Shown: positions 1 through 7,593 of the stretch, in pieces
Numbering within the stretch: the first letter of the stretch is position 1
Layout of the letters: each line of letters starts with the position of its first letter
From: Clostridia bacterium
GTDB taxonomy: Bacteria; Bacillota; Clostridia; Oscillospirales; CAG-272
Direction of reading: 5' to 3'
Assembly (NCBI GenBank): GCA_017466495.1
Contig: JAFTUB010000206.1
Location: 1 to 17,173, forward strand
DNA: 17,173 nt
Notes under the pieces: model-generated
Told to the model about the DNA's origin: nothing
The model's input: the letters and a program-made list of their open reading frames with translations, nothing else
The model's database searches: none
Translations under genes and position numbers: made by a program

Positions 1-1105
1 AGGCAAGGTTCGCACCGCTAAGGATGCAAACGGCAAGCCCGTTTCCAAGATGAAGATGTACCACATCACCGACGGTCTCTTCGAGCCCATCAGTGACAAG
101 TTCTACGAGGATCCCACCCTCATCGCTTACGGTGAGGACAACCGTGACTGGGGCGGCGCATTCGGTGTCTACAAGAAGATGACCGAGGCAATTCCCTACC
201 ACCGCTTCTTCAACTCTCCCATTTCCGAGTCCGCTATCGTCGGCTCCGCTGTGGGCTACGCAATGTGCGGCGGCCGTGCAATCGTTGAGCTGATGTACGC
301 CGACTTCATCGGCTGCGCAGGCGACGAGATCTTCAACCAGATGGCTAAGTGGCAGGCAATGTCTGCCGGCATTCTGAAGATGCCCATCGTTCTCCGCGTT
401 TCCGTGGGCTCCAAGTACGGTGCTCAGCACTCTCAGGACTGGACTGCACTCTGTGCACACATCCCCGGTCTGAAGGTGGTATTCCCCTCCACGCCTACCG
501 ATGCCAAGGGTCTGATGACCTCCGCTCTGGAAGGCACCGACCCCGTTGTCTTCTTCGAGTCTCAGAGAGTTTACGGCTTCGGCGAAGAGTTCGTTAAGGA
601 AGGTGTGCCGGTTGGCCACTTCGAGATTCCCTTCGGCGAGCCCGACGTGAAGAAGGAAGGTAAGGACGTCACCATCCTCACCATCGGCGCTGTTCTCTAC
701 CGCGCGATGGAGGCTGCCAAGATTCTCGAGGAGAAGTACGGCATCTCCGCTGAGGTGATTGACTCCCGCTCCATCGTTCCCTTCAACTATGAGAAGGTTC
801 TCGAGTCCGTCAAGAAGACCGGTAAGATCCTCATCGTCGGCGACGCTTGCGAGAGAAACTCCGTCATGCGCGACATGGCTTCCAACATCGCCGAGATGGC
901 CTTCGACTACCTGGATGGTCCTCCCGTTGTTGTGGGCTCCCGTAACTGGATCACCCCTGCATTCGAGCTGGAGAAGAGCTTCTTCCCGCAGGCTGACTGG
1001 ATCATCGACGCCCTGCACGAGAAGATCATGCCCCTGCCCGGACACGTTGCTTCCAACAACTTCACCGACCTCGAGAAAATCGAGCGCGCTAAGAAGGGCA
1101 TCTAA
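1..1105 (+). CDS. 2-oxo acid dehydrogenase E1, C-terminal (beta) part of a probably fused alpha-beta protein; 5' truncated
   Basis: Thiamine-diphosphate-dependent E1 component of a pyruvate/branched-chain/acetoin-type dehydrogenase complex, which decarboxylates a 2-oxo acid and passes the acyl group to the lipoyl arm of E2. The visible part is the whole beta (transketolase pyrimidine-binding plus C-terminal) half. Counting from the ATG at 50, E60 in SPISESAIVG is the expected cofactor-activating glutamate, and the FPSTPTDAKG segment and the C-terminal domain (KILIVGDACERNS) follow. The frame is open to the left edge (first residues GKVRTAKDANGKPVSK) and no ribosome site precedes the ATG at 50. 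The gene therefore very likely continues upstream as the ~800-residue E1 alpha-beta fusion known in clostridia, and that ATG is probably internal. Codon choice is strongly biased (AAG, TTC, GTT), suggesting high expression. lplA follows, fitting a lipoyl-dependent complex. The 2-oxo acid substrate cannot be told. Confidence 0.9.
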   Translation, partial: GKVRTAKDANGKPVSKMKMYHITDGLFEPISDKFYEDPTLIAYGEDNRDWGGAFGVYKKMTEAIPYHRFFNSPISESAIVGSAVGYAMCGGRAIVELMYADFIGCAGDEIFNQMAKWQAMSAGILKMPIVLRVSVGSKYGAQHSQDWTALCAHIPGLKVVFPSTPTDAKGLMTSALEGTDPVVFFESQRVYGFGEEFVKEGVPVGHFEIPFGEPDVKKEGKDVTILTIGAVLYRAMEAAKILEEKYGISAEVIDSRSIVPFNYEKVLESVKKTGKILIVGDACERNSVMRDMASNIAEMAFDYLDGPPVVVGSRNWITPAFELEKSFFPQADWIIDALHEKIMPLPGHVASNNFTDLEKIERAKKGI

Positions 1106-1119
1106 GTTATCATAACCCG

Positions 1120-1152
1120 ATGGGGGGTGCCGATTCCGGCACCCCCCATTTT
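1120..1152 (+). terminator. Rho-independent terminator after E1
   Basis: A perfect 12-bp stem (1120-1131 with 1138-1149), GC-rich and with a 6-nt loop, is followed by only three T (1150-1152). It lies 15 nt after the E1 stop codon and ends just before the lplA ribosome site. The short T-tract suggests it may be leaky and allow some read-through into lplA. Confidence 0.75.
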
Positions 1153-1172
1153 ACATGAGGGAAAGAGGAAAG

Positions 1173-2129
1173 ATGAAATATATCCGCCTGCACACCACCG
1201 ATCCCTACCTGAACCTGGCCATCGAGGAATATCTATTTGCCCACACCCGGGACGATGTGTTCATGCTTTGGCAGAACCGCCCCACCGTGGTGATCGGCAA
1301 GAATCAGAACGCCTACGCCGAGGTGAATCTGTCCTACGCCGGGGAAGCCGGCATTACCGTCAGCCGCCGCATCACCGGCGGGGGCGCGGTCTACCATGAC
1401 CTGGGCAATGTCAACTATACCTTCATCACCTCTGCCGATCGTGCGGAGGCGCTGGACTATGCCTATTTCACCCGTCCCATCATCGAAGCGCTGGCAGATC
1501 TCGGGCTGGTGTGCGAGCTCAGCGGGCGCAATGATCTGCTCTGCGAAGGAAAGAAGTTCTCGGGCAACGCCCAGTACTCAACCGGCGGACGGATCCTGCA
1601 TCACGGCACCCTGCTCTTCGACTCAGATACGGCCGTCATGCAGCAGGTGCTCAAGGTCAATCGGGAGAAGCTGGAGTATCACGCCGTCAAGTCTCACCAA
1701 AGCCGGGTGGTGAATCTGCGGTCGCTGATGTCCGAGCCCATCACCACTGAGGCTTTCATCGATGCCATTGAAGCCCGGGTTGCGGCGGCTGCCGAGATCA
1801 CATCTCCCCCCGAAAATGAGGAGATCCAACGGCTGTATCGGCGGAACACCGGTGCGGAGTGGATCTATTCCGATCGGCGGTATCTCACCGACTACACGGT
1901 ATATCGGCAGAAGAAGTACCCCTTCGGTATGGTCAAGGCTGAGATCAAGCGCAACAAAACCAGGATTGATGGCATCGCTATCTCCGGTGATTTCTTCGGC
2001 AATGCGCCCATCGAAGAGCTGGAAGCGCAGCTGATCGGACAGGAGGCAGGCGCGCTGTCCCCCATTGATCCCGCGCCGTATATCGCCGGGATGACCTTTG
2101 ATGAACTGCAGGCTCTTCTGTTGGAATAA
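1173..2129 (+). CDS. lplA: Lipoate-protein ligase A (lipoate salvage)
   Basis: Cytoplasmic ligase that activates free lipoate with ATP and attaches it to lysines of E2/GcvH lipoyl domains. The 318-residue protein shows the family motif RRITGGGAVYHDLGN (residues 65-79), the lipoyl-AMP-binding lysine region DLLCEGKKFSGNAQ (121-134), the HHGTLLFD strand (143-150), and a C-terminal accessory domain (about 245-318) as in two-domain LplA proteins. I chose the ATG at 1173 over the in-frame ATG at 1155 because GAGG-type sequences (1157-1161, 1165-1168) precede 1173, whereas the bases before 1155 are the arm of a terminator hairpin. It lies directly downstream of the E1 gene, whose partner E2 would be its substrate. 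No E2 or E3 gene is visible, so those are probably upstream of the window. Confidence 0.93.
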   Translation: MKYIRLHTTDPYLNLAIEEYLFAHTRDDVFMLWQNRPTVVIGKNQNAYAEVNLSYAGEAGITVSRRITGGGAVYHDLGNVNYTFITSADRAEALDYAYFTRPIIEALADLGLVCELSGRNDLLCEGKKFSGNAQYSTGGRILHHGTLLFDSDTAVMQQVLKVNREKLEYHAVKSHQSRVVNLRSLMSEPITTEAFIDAIEARVAAAAEITSPPENEEIQRLYRRNTGAEWIYSDRRYLTDYTVYRQKKYPFGMVKAEIKRNKTRIDGIAISGDFFGNAPIEELEAQLIGQEAGALSPIDPAPYIAGMTFDELQALLLE

Positions 2130-2131
2130 TG

Positions 2132-2175
2132 GAAAAAGAAGGCGCTGCCGCAAATGCGGCAGCGCCTTCTTTTTC
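2132..2175 (+). terminator. Strong terminator after lplA, possibly bidirectional
   Basis: A perfect 20-bp stem (2132-2151 with 2156-2175) with an AAAT loop. The stem begins with GAAAAAGAAGG and ends with CCTTCTTTTTC, so each strand carries a T-rich 3' arm. It starts two bases after the lplA stop codon and insulates lplA from the tdk promoter. Confidence 0.9.
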
Positions 2176-2208
2176 GGAAATTTTTCGACATTTTGCCCAA
2201 TTTTGTAC

Positions 2209-2237
2209 TTGCAGTGAAACGAAAAATATGATATAAT
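2209..2237 (+). promoter_or_regulatory. Sigma-A-type promoter with extended -10 for the tdk-surE operon
   Basis: A consensus -10 TATAAT at 2232-2237 is preceded by TG at 2229-2230, giving the extended form TGATATAAT. A weak -35 (TTGCAG, 2209-2214) sits 17 bp upstream. It lies in an AT-rich gap between the lplA terminator and tdk. It is the only clear promoter before surE, so it probably drives all six genes. Confidence 0.75.
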
Positions 2238-2271
2238 GAAATGATATGAGGAAAGGAAGGTGCAGACACCC

Positions 2272-2859
2272 ATGGCAAAGCTCTATTTCAAATACGGCGC
2301 AATGGGATCCTCCAAAACCGCCCAGGCTCTGATCACCAAGTTCAACTACGAAGAGCGCAATATGAAGGTTTGGCTGATCAAGCCCGCCCTGGATGATCGG
2401 GATGGGGAGAAGATCATTCGCTCCCGCATTGGGCTTTGGGCTGAGTGCGACACCGTGGCCCCGGAGGATAACATCCTGGCCCAGTTCGCCGCCCATCACA
2501 CCGAGGCCGATGTAATCATCGCCGATGAGTGCCAGTTCTTCACCGAGGCCCATATCGACCAGCTGCATCAGATCGTCAACGATTACAATATCCCCGTCAT
2601 GTGCTTCGGTCTGCGCACCGACTTCCTCTGTCATCTTTTCCCCGGCAGCCGGCGGCTCTTTGAGGTGGCGGAATCCATCACCGAGATCAAGACCATCTGC
2701 GCCTGCGGGGCCAAGGCTACCATCAACGCCCGGCTGGACGCCGAGATGCGGGTAGTCACCGAGGGCGACCAGATCATGCTGGGGGGCAACGACCGCTATG
2801 TTGCCATGTGCCACAAATGCTGGCAGAAAAGAATCAAGGAACAGGAAAAACAAAAGTGA
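2272..2859 (+). CDS. tdk: Thymidine kinase (type II, TK1-like)
   Basis: Phosphorylates thymidine (and deoxyuridine) with ATP to dTMP in the cytoplasm, the salvage entry into DNA precursors. The 195-residue length is usual. Visible motifs are a P-loop GAMGSSKT (9-16), DECQF (85-89) with catalytic E86, the GLRTDF lid segment (113-118), and zinc-binding cysteines C143, C145, C180 and C183 (CAC...CHKC). The P-loop has Ser where most TK1 proteins have the Gly of SGKS/T; I take this as a family variant, not loss of function. I chose the ATG at 2272 because MAKLYF matches the family N-terminus and GGAAGG (2255-2260) lies upstream; a GTG at 2260 is possible but overlaps that site. First gene of the operon, 10 nt before deoC. 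Confidence 0.93.
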   Translation: MAKLYFKYGAMGSSKTAQALITKFNYEERNMKVWLIKPALDDRDGEKIIRSRIGLWAECDTVAPEDNILAQFAAHHTEADVIIADECQFFTEAHIDQLHQIVNDYNIPVMCFGLRTDFLCHLFPGSRRLFEVAESITEIKTICACGAKATINARLDAEMRVVTEGDQIMLGGNDRYVAMCHKCWQKRIKEQEKQK

Positions 2860-2869
2860 GGTATAAATC

Positions 2870-3538
2870 ATGAACATCGAAACCATTCTCTCCAAGTGTG
2901 ACCACACCCTTCTCGCCCAGAGCGCAACCTGGGACGATATCCGCGCCGTCTGCGATGACGGCATTCGCTTCGGCACCGCTTCGGTGTGCATTCCTGCCGC
3001 CTATGTGAAGGAAGCCAAGGCCTATGTGGGAGATCGCCTGGCCATCTGCACCGTCATCGGCTTCCCCAACGGCTACACCACCACTGCGGCCAAGGTGTTC
3101 GAGTGCCGTGATGCCCTGGAAAACGGCGCAGACGAGATCGACACCGTCATCAATGTAGGCCACCTCAAGTCGGGCCGATATGACGAGATTCTCGCCGAGC
3201 TGAAGGCGCTGAAGGCCGCCTGCGGCGAGAAGATTCTCAAGGTCATCATCGAGACCTGCCTGCTCACTGACGAGGAAAAGATCAAAATGTGCGAGCTGGT
3301 GACCCTCTCGGGGGCTGACTATATCAAGACCTCCACCGGTTTTTCCACCGGCGGCGCTACCCGGGAGGATGTGGCGCTCTTCGCCAAGCATATCGGCCCC
3401 AATGTCCGCATCAAGGCGGCAGGGGGCATTGCTTCTCTTGCCGACGCTGAGGACTTCATCAACCTGGGCGCTGACCGCCTGGGCACCAGCCGCATCGTCA
3501 AGATCGCCAAGCAGGAGCAGAACGCCACGGGATATTGA
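2870..3538 (+). CDS. deoC: Deoxyribose-phosphate aldolase
   Basis: Class I aldolase that splits 2-deoxyribose-5-phosphate into glyceraldehyde-3-phosphate and acetaldehyde, the last step of deoxynucleoside catabolism, so deoxyribose can serve as carbon and energy source. It is a TIM barrel of 222 residues, standard length. The active-site residues are all present: D91 in EIDTVIN, Schiff-base K153 in YIKTSTGF, and proton-relay K182 in IKAAGGI. GTGAGG (2857-2862) spans the tdk stop codon and sits 7 nt before the ATG, so translation may be coupled. Phosphopentomutase and nucleoside phosphorylase, which normally feed this enzyme, are not in the window. Confidence 0.96.
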   Translation: MNIETILSKCDHTLLAQSATWDDIRAVCDDGIRFGTASVCIPAAYVKEAKAYVGDRLAICTVIGFPNGYTTTAAKVFECRDALENGADEIDTVINVGHLKSGRYDEILAELKALKAACGEKILKVIIETCLLTDEEKIKMCELVTLSGADYIKTSTGFSTGGATREDVALFAKHIGPNVRIKAAGGIASLADAEDFINLGADRLGTSRIVKIAKQEQNATGY

Positions 3539-3568
3539 TTCCCCATCCATCCCCCACGGAGGTATCCC

Positions 3569-4777
3569 ATGCCCAAATATGAACGCCTCACCGAGGAGCT
3601 GACCCGTCAGATCGAGGAGGCCAACCGCACCGGCCGCTTCCCCGCGGTGGCCTTCCCCGACCGTGACGTAATCCGCCGCCGGGACGTGGCCAAAGACAGC
3701 GCCACCGTATGGCGGCCTACCTTTGTGCATGACATCGACAAGATCATGCACTGCCCCTATTACAACCGCTACACCGACAAGACTCAGGTATTTTCGCTCT
3801 GCAAGAACGATGATATTACCCGCCGCAGTCTGCACGTGCAGCTGGTGTCCCGCATTTCCCGCACCATCGGCACCGTTCTGCACCTCAATCTCGATCTCAT
3901 TGAGGCCATTGCCCTGGGGCACGATTTGGGGCATCCCCCCTTTGCCCACACCGGCGAGGCCTACCTGGACGAACTGTCCTTCCGCCACACCGGGCGGCAC
4001 TTCTATCACAACATCCATTCGGTGCGGGTGCTGGACGGCATCTTCCCCTACAACATCACCCTGCAGACCCTCAACGGCATCGCTGCCCACAACGGTGAAA
4101 TCGAATGCGAGGAGTATTATCCCGAGCCCCTTGAGAGCTTTGCCCAGTTTGACCGTATTATCGAGGAATGCTACACCAATCCCGCCGCCGTGCAGAGCAT
4201 GATGCCCTGTACCCTGGAGGGGGCGGTGGTACGCCTCGCCGACATCATTGCCTACCTGGGAAAGGACCGCCAGGATGCTGCCCGGGCCAAGATGGCGGAG
4301 GAGAGAATGTTCTTCAACGAGGACATCGGCTCCATCAATGCCGAAATCATCAACAACCTGGTGGTCAATGTCATCGAAAACAGCTACGGCAAGCCCTATA
4401 TCAAGCTGGATGCCAAGCACTTCCGGGCTCTGCGGAAGTCGCGGCTGGACAACTACCGCCGCATCTACCACTACGCCGCGTCCTTTGCGGGGCTGGACAC
4501 CACCGTCAAGCCCATGATGGGCGAGGTCTACGGCCAGCTGCTGGATGACCTGGGGCAGGGGAACCGAAATTCCCCCATCTTCCGCCACCACATCGACTTT
4601 GTCAACACCGTTCACTACAAGCGGGAGAGGCCCTACGAGGCCTGCGATCCCCATCAGATCGTGGTGGACTATATCGCCAGCATGACCGACAACTATTTCA
4701 TTGAGCTGCACCGCTACCTCTTCCCGGACAGTCCGCTCCGGGTGGAGTACAAGGGCTACTTCGATGACTTCACCTGA
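3569..4777 (+). CDS. dgt: dGTPase-like HD-domain deoxynucleotide triphosphohydrolase
   Basis: HD-superfamily hydrolase of the dGTPase/SAMHD1 group, which converts dNTPs to deoxynucleosides plus triphosphate. The metal-binding H...HD...D set is visible: H89 in RRSLHVQ, H118-D119 in GHDLGHPPFAHTGE, and D225 in RLADIIAYLGKD. The substrate-side segments YNRYTDKTQVF (65-75) and YHNIHSVRVL (146-155) also match the family. Length (402) is within the range of the shorter bacterial dNTPases. GGAGG (3558-3562) is 6 nt from the ATG. It lies 30 nt after deoC and 27 nt before the first DHH gene. The exact dNTP preference and any allosteric dNTP requirement cannot be read from the sequence. Confidence 0.87.
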   Translation: MPKYERLTEELTRQIEEANRTGRFPAVAFPDRDVIRRRDVAKDSATVWRPTFVHDIDKIMHCPYYNRYTDKTQVFSLCKNDDITRRSLHVQLVSRISRTIGTVLHLNLDLIEAIALGHDLGHPPFAHTGEAYLDELSFRHTGRHFYHNIHSVRVLDGIFPYNITLQTLNGIAAHNGEIECEEYYPEPLESFAQFDRIIEECYTNPAAVQSMMPCTLEGAVVRLADIIAYLGKDRQDAARAKMAEERMFFNEDIGSINAEIINNLVVNVIENSYGKPYIKLDAKHFRALRKSRLDNYRRIYHYAASFAGLDTTVKPMMGEVYGQLLDDLGQGNRNSPIFRHHIDFVNTVHYKRERPYEACDPHQIVVDYIASMTDNYFIELHRYLFPDSPLRVEYKGYFDDFT

Positions 4778-4804
4778 CCGACCATCCACGAAAGGAACCA
4801 CCCT

Positions 4805-5746
4805 ATGTTTGAATCCATTCTCCGCCAGATCCGCGCCCATTCGCGCATTATTCTGCACCGTCACAAAAATCCCGACGGCGACGCGCTGGGCAGCCAGGTC
4901 GGGCTTTGGCATATTCTGCACGATTCCTTCCCGGAGAAGGAGATCTTCATGGTCGGCGATATGACGCCCCGCTACGCCTTCATCCCCGACCGCCCCATGG
5001 ATACGCTCACCGACGAACAGTTTGCCGGTGCCCTCTCCATGATTCTCGACACCTCCGCCCGCTCGCTGATCAGCGACGAGCGCTACACCCTTGCCGCCCA
5101 CACCGCACGCATCGACCATCACATCTTTGTGGAGCAGATCGCAGAGGAGGAGGTCACCGACAACAGCCAGGAAAGCTGCTGCGGCCTTGTCACCGCCTTC
5201 GCCATGGAATGCGGACTGACCGTCTCTCCGGTGGCGGCAAAGGCGCTTTACACCGGCATGATCACTGACTCGGGCCGATTCCGTTACGATTCCACCAGCG
5301 CCGATACCTTCCGTCACGCCGCGTTCCTCATGGAACGGGGCTTTGAGACGGCGGATATCTACCGCAATCTCTATGCCGACACCCTTGCCTCCATTCAGCT
5401 GCGGGCACGCTTCACCCTCAAGATTCAAACCACCCCACATCGGGTGGCCTACATCTACACCACTCGCGAGGAAGCGGCGGCCTATGACGCCGACTCCTTC
5501 ACCCTCTCCCGGGGCATGGTGAATGTCATGTCCGAGATCCGGGGAATCGACAATTGGGTTAATTTCACCGAGACCGAGGAGGGTGTGCTCTGCGAGATCC
5601 GCTCCAACCGCCACAACATCAACCCCATCGCCGTCAAGTACGGCGGCGGCGGGCACAAAAAGGCCAGCGGTGCCACCCTGCGGGACCGCGAGGAGGCCAT
5701 GCGCCTGCTGGACGACCTCAATGCACTCTCGGAGGTACCCCAATGA
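4805..5746 (+). CDS. nrnA: DHH-DHHA1 phosphoesterase, NrnA-type nanoRNase/pAp phosphatase (copy 1)
   Basis: Cytoplasmic Mn-dependent phosphoesterase. NrnA proteins degrade 2-5-nt oligonucleotides to monomers and dephosphorylate 3'-phosphoadenosine-5'-phosphate. The 313-residue protein has all DHH motifs: NPDGDALGS (22-30, D24 and D26), LDTS (D82), DHH (104-106), TGMITDSGRF (D155), and the DHHA1 substrate-binding glycine motif GGGGHKKASGA (280-290). AAAGGAA lies just upstream of the ATG. The stop codon overlaps the start of a second DHH gene. I infer that it trims the last di- to pentanucleotides left by other nucleases. A c-di-AMP/pApA hydrolase role (GdpP-like DHH) is less likely because there is no membrane or GGDEF part. 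Confidence 0.9.
   Translation: MFESILRQIRAHSRIILHRHKNPDGDALGSQVGLWHILHDSFPEKEIFMVGDMTPRYAFIPDRPMDTLTDEQFAGALSMILDTSARSLISDERYTLAAHTARIDHHIFVEQIAEEEVTDNSQESCCGLVTAFAMECGLTVSPVAAKALYTGMITDSGRFRYDSTSADTFRHAAFLMERGFETADIYRNLYADTLASIQLRARFTLKIQTTPHRVAYIYTTREEAAAYDADSFTLSRGMVNVMSEIRGIDNWVNFTETEEGVLCEIRSNRHNINPIAVKYGGGGHKKASGATLRDREEAMRLLDDLNALSEVPQ
5731..5746 (+). promoter_or_regulatory. Ribosome site and 4-nt stop/start overlap coupling the two DHH genes
   Basis: GGAGG at 5731-5735 lies 7 nt before the ATG at 5743, and the first DHH gene ends in the same ATGA (TGA 5744-5746). This fixes the second gene's start and implies translational coupling, and so near-equal synthesis of the two paralogues. 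Confidence 0.85.
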
Positions 5747-6720
5747 ACGCCAACATGACCCCCATTTTGGATAAGATCAAAGCATATTCCAACATTATCA
5801 TCTTCCGCCACAAGCGTCCCGACGGGGACTGCACCGGGGCCACCAAAGGGCTCCAACAGATCCTGCGGCTGACTTACCCCGAGAAGTCGGTTCTCCTGTC
5901 CAACACCGACTTCTGCGAGTATGTTTCCTTCCTCGGGGAAGAGAACTCTCCCCTGCCCGACGCGGCTTTTGCCGATGCTCTGGGCATTGTTATCGACACC
6001 GCCACCGCTGACCGTATCTCGGATCAGCGTTTCTCCCTCTGCCGGGAGCTGATCAAGATCGACCACCACATCAATGTGGACCCCTATGCCCCCCTGGAAT
6101 GGGTGGAGGAGGAGCGCTCCTCAGCCTGCGAGATGATCGCCGCCTTCTATGATGCCTTCCGGGATGAGCTGAAGATGGACGAAATCGCCGCCACCTGCAT
6201 CTACACCGGCATGGTCACCGACTCGGGCCGATTCCGCTTCCGCTCGGTGTCGGGAGACACCATGCGCCTGGCAGGCATGCTGCTGGACTGCGGGATCGAC
6301 ACCGACCGCCTGTACGCCAACCTGTACATGAAGGACTTCAACGCCCTGCAGTTCCAGGCCTATATGCTCGGCCGCATCAAGCGCACCGAGCACGGTGTGG
6401 CCTACCTTCACGTCACCCGGGCCATGCAGGAGAAATTTGCCCTTTCCTTTGAGCAGGCCTGCGCCTCGGTGTCCTACATGGACGCGATTCGCGGAAGCCT
6501 GATCTGGATCGCCTTTATCGACTGCGAGGACGGCAGCATCCGCGTCCGCCTGCGCTCCCGCTTTGTTACGGTGAACGAGATCGCCTCCAAGTATCACGGC
6601 GGCGGCCACGCCTGCGCCTCGGGTGCCACTGTGGCAAACCGCGCCGAGATGCGCCGCCTGCTGGCCGATGCCGATGCGCGGCTGAGTGCCTTCAAACAGG
6701 AAACGGAGGGCTGGCTGTGA
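5743..6720 (+). CDS. DHH-DHHA1 phosphoesterase, second NrnA-like paralogue
   Basis: Tandem paralogue of the preceding gene, 325 residues, with all catalytic motifs kept: RPDGDCTGA (25-33, D27 and D29), VIDTA (D85), DHH (107-109), TGMVTDSGRF (D160), and HGGGHACASGA (285-295). The two proteins share layout and short motifs but differ widely elsewhere, and motif I reads DCTGA instead of DALGS. The pair therefore looks like an old duplication with divided substrates, not a recent copy. Translation is coupled to copy 1 by a 4-nt overlap, and the gene overlaps surE by 4 nt at its other end. It may prefer pAp, oligodeoxynucleotides or another short phosphodiester; the sequence does not decide. Confidence 0.87.
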   Translation: MNANMTPILDKIKAYSNIIIFRHKRPDGDCTGATKGLQQILRLTYPEKSVLLSNTDFCEYVSFLGEENSPLPDAAFADALGIVIDTATADRISDQRFSLCRELIKIDHHINVDPYAPLEWVEEERSSACEMIAAFYDAFRDELKMDEIAATCIYTGMVTDSGRFRFRSVSGDTMRLAGMLLDCGIDTDRLYANLYMKDFNALQFQAYMLGRIKRTEHGVAYLHVTRAMQEKFALSFEQACASVSYMDAIRGSLIWIAFIDCEDGSIRVRLRSRFVTVNEIASKYHGGGHACASGATVANRAEMRRLLADADARLSAFKQETEGWL

Positions 6721-7439
6721 AAATTCTCATCACCAACGATGACGGGATCCGCTCCCCTGCCCTGCCCAAGCTGATTCGCTTCGCCCGCCGATTCGGCGAG
6801 GTCACCGCCGTTGCCCCCAACAAGGAGCAGAGCGGCAAAAGCCAGGCCCTCGACTTCTTCCATCCCGTGAAAATCAAGGAGGTCGAGCTTGCCCCCGACA
6901 TCACCGCCTACGCCATGTCCTCCACCCCCGCCGATTGCGTGCGCTTCGGCACGGTGGGCCTGGGTGTGCAGTACGATCTCCTCATTTCGGGAATCAACTG
7001 CGGCTACAACCTGGGAGAGGATATCGTGTATTCGGGCACCATCGGTGCCATCTTCGAGGGCGCGCGCTCCGGTACCCCGGGCATTGCCCTCTCGGCCAAG
7101 GCCCATGTTTTCATGGATTCCTTCGACCACCTGGAGGCTGTCTTCGAGGCCTTCCGCGAGAAAGAACTCTTTTCCCGGAACCTCCTCTACAACGTGAACA
7201 TCCCCCCGGTGGTGCGGGGAATGCGCATTACCCGCCAGGGCGGGATCTTCTACTCCGACCGCTTTGTGAAGCGGGGAGAAAACCTCTATACCCAGGAGGG
7301 CGAGCCCACCGGCGTACGCACCGATGACCTCTCGGTGGACATCGACGCCATCCGCGAAGGCTACATCTCCATCACCCCCCTCACCCATCACCGCACTGCG
7401 ATGGATGCGTTTGAGAAAATGCAGGGGATATTTGAATAA
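6717..7439 (+). CDS. surE: 5'/3'-nucleotidase SurE
   Basis: Metal-dependent phosphatase that removes 5'- or 3'-phosphates from (deoxy)ribonucleotides, and in E. coli SurE also trims short polyphosphate. The 240-residue protein shows the family's N-terminal KILITNDDG (metal ligands D8, D9), the APNKEQSGKS loop with S39, and SGINCGYNLGEDIVYSGT (91-108) with ligand N94. The start is a GTG at 6717 sharing 4 nt (GTGA) with the upstream stop, preceded by GGAGGG (6705-6710). It is the last gene of the operon. Activity on 3'-nucleotides matters for context, because staphylococcal-nuclease-type enzymes release 3'-phosphates. Confidence 0.95.
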   Translation: MKILITNDDGIRSPALPKLIRFARRFGEVTAVAPNKEQSGKSQALDFFHPVKIKEVELAPDITAYAMSSTPADCVRFGTVGLGVQYDLLISGINCGYNLGEDIVYSGTIGAIFEGARSGTPGIALSAKAHVFMDSFDHLEAVFEAFREKELFSRNLLYNVNIPPVVRGMRITRQGGIFYSDRFVKRGENLYTQEGEPTGVRTDDLSVDIDAIREGYISITPLTHHRTAMDAFEKMQGIFE

Positions 7440-7447
7440 AAAAGAAC

Positions 7448-7479
7448 GCAGGGGGACTTTTTGAAAAAAGTCCCCCTGC
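7448..7479 (-). terminator. Hairpin beside the surE stop, likely terminator for the minus-strand operon
   Basis: Perfect 15-nt inverted repeat (7448-7462 with 7465-7479) starting with GCAGGGGGAC. On the plus strand no T-tract follows. On the minus strand the hairpin is followed by GTTC and six T (complement of the A-run 7438-7443), the layout of a Rho-independent terminator. Minus-strand transcripts would therefore end almost at the surE stop codon. Confidence 0.6.
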
Positions 7480-7503
7480 ACCCCCAAAAACTTTCACGCA
7501 TTT
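7448..7503 (+). repeat. GC-rich hairpin-plus-tail intergenic element (left copy)
   Basis: The hairpin at 7448-7479 is followed by GCACCCCCAAAAACTTTCACGC (7478-7499). The element at 7594-7667, read on the minus strand, has the same order: GC-rich stem-loop, GCACCCC, then AAAGCTTTCGCG. The two look like members of one repeat family in opposite orientation. Only the tail is similar; the stem sequences differ. Confidence 0.5.
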
Positions 7504-7519
7504 CTTGCAGTAACCAAAG

Positions 7520-7575
7520 GCACTGCCCCAACCTAACAGTCGGTACTAACTGTTTGGCTGGGGCAGTGCTTTTTG
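7520..7575 (+). terminator. Terminator of the tdk-surE operon
   Basis: Long stem 7520-7540 with 7549-7569 (19 of 21 positions paired, two mismatches, 8-nt loop), the outer 11 bp perfect (GCACTGCCCCA). TTTTT at 7570-7574 follows. This is a standard intrinsic terminator for the plus-strand operon, 80 nt after surE. Confidence 0.8.
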
Positions 7576-7593
7576 TTTCGTATAAATCAAATT

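Noticed and set aside
2834..5743. A 969-codon open frame on the minus strand opposite deoC, the HD hydrolase and the first DHH gene
   Set aside because: It is antisense to three genes with clear family motifs, its translation has no recognisable domain, and long antisense frames are expected in DNA with GC-rich codon usage.
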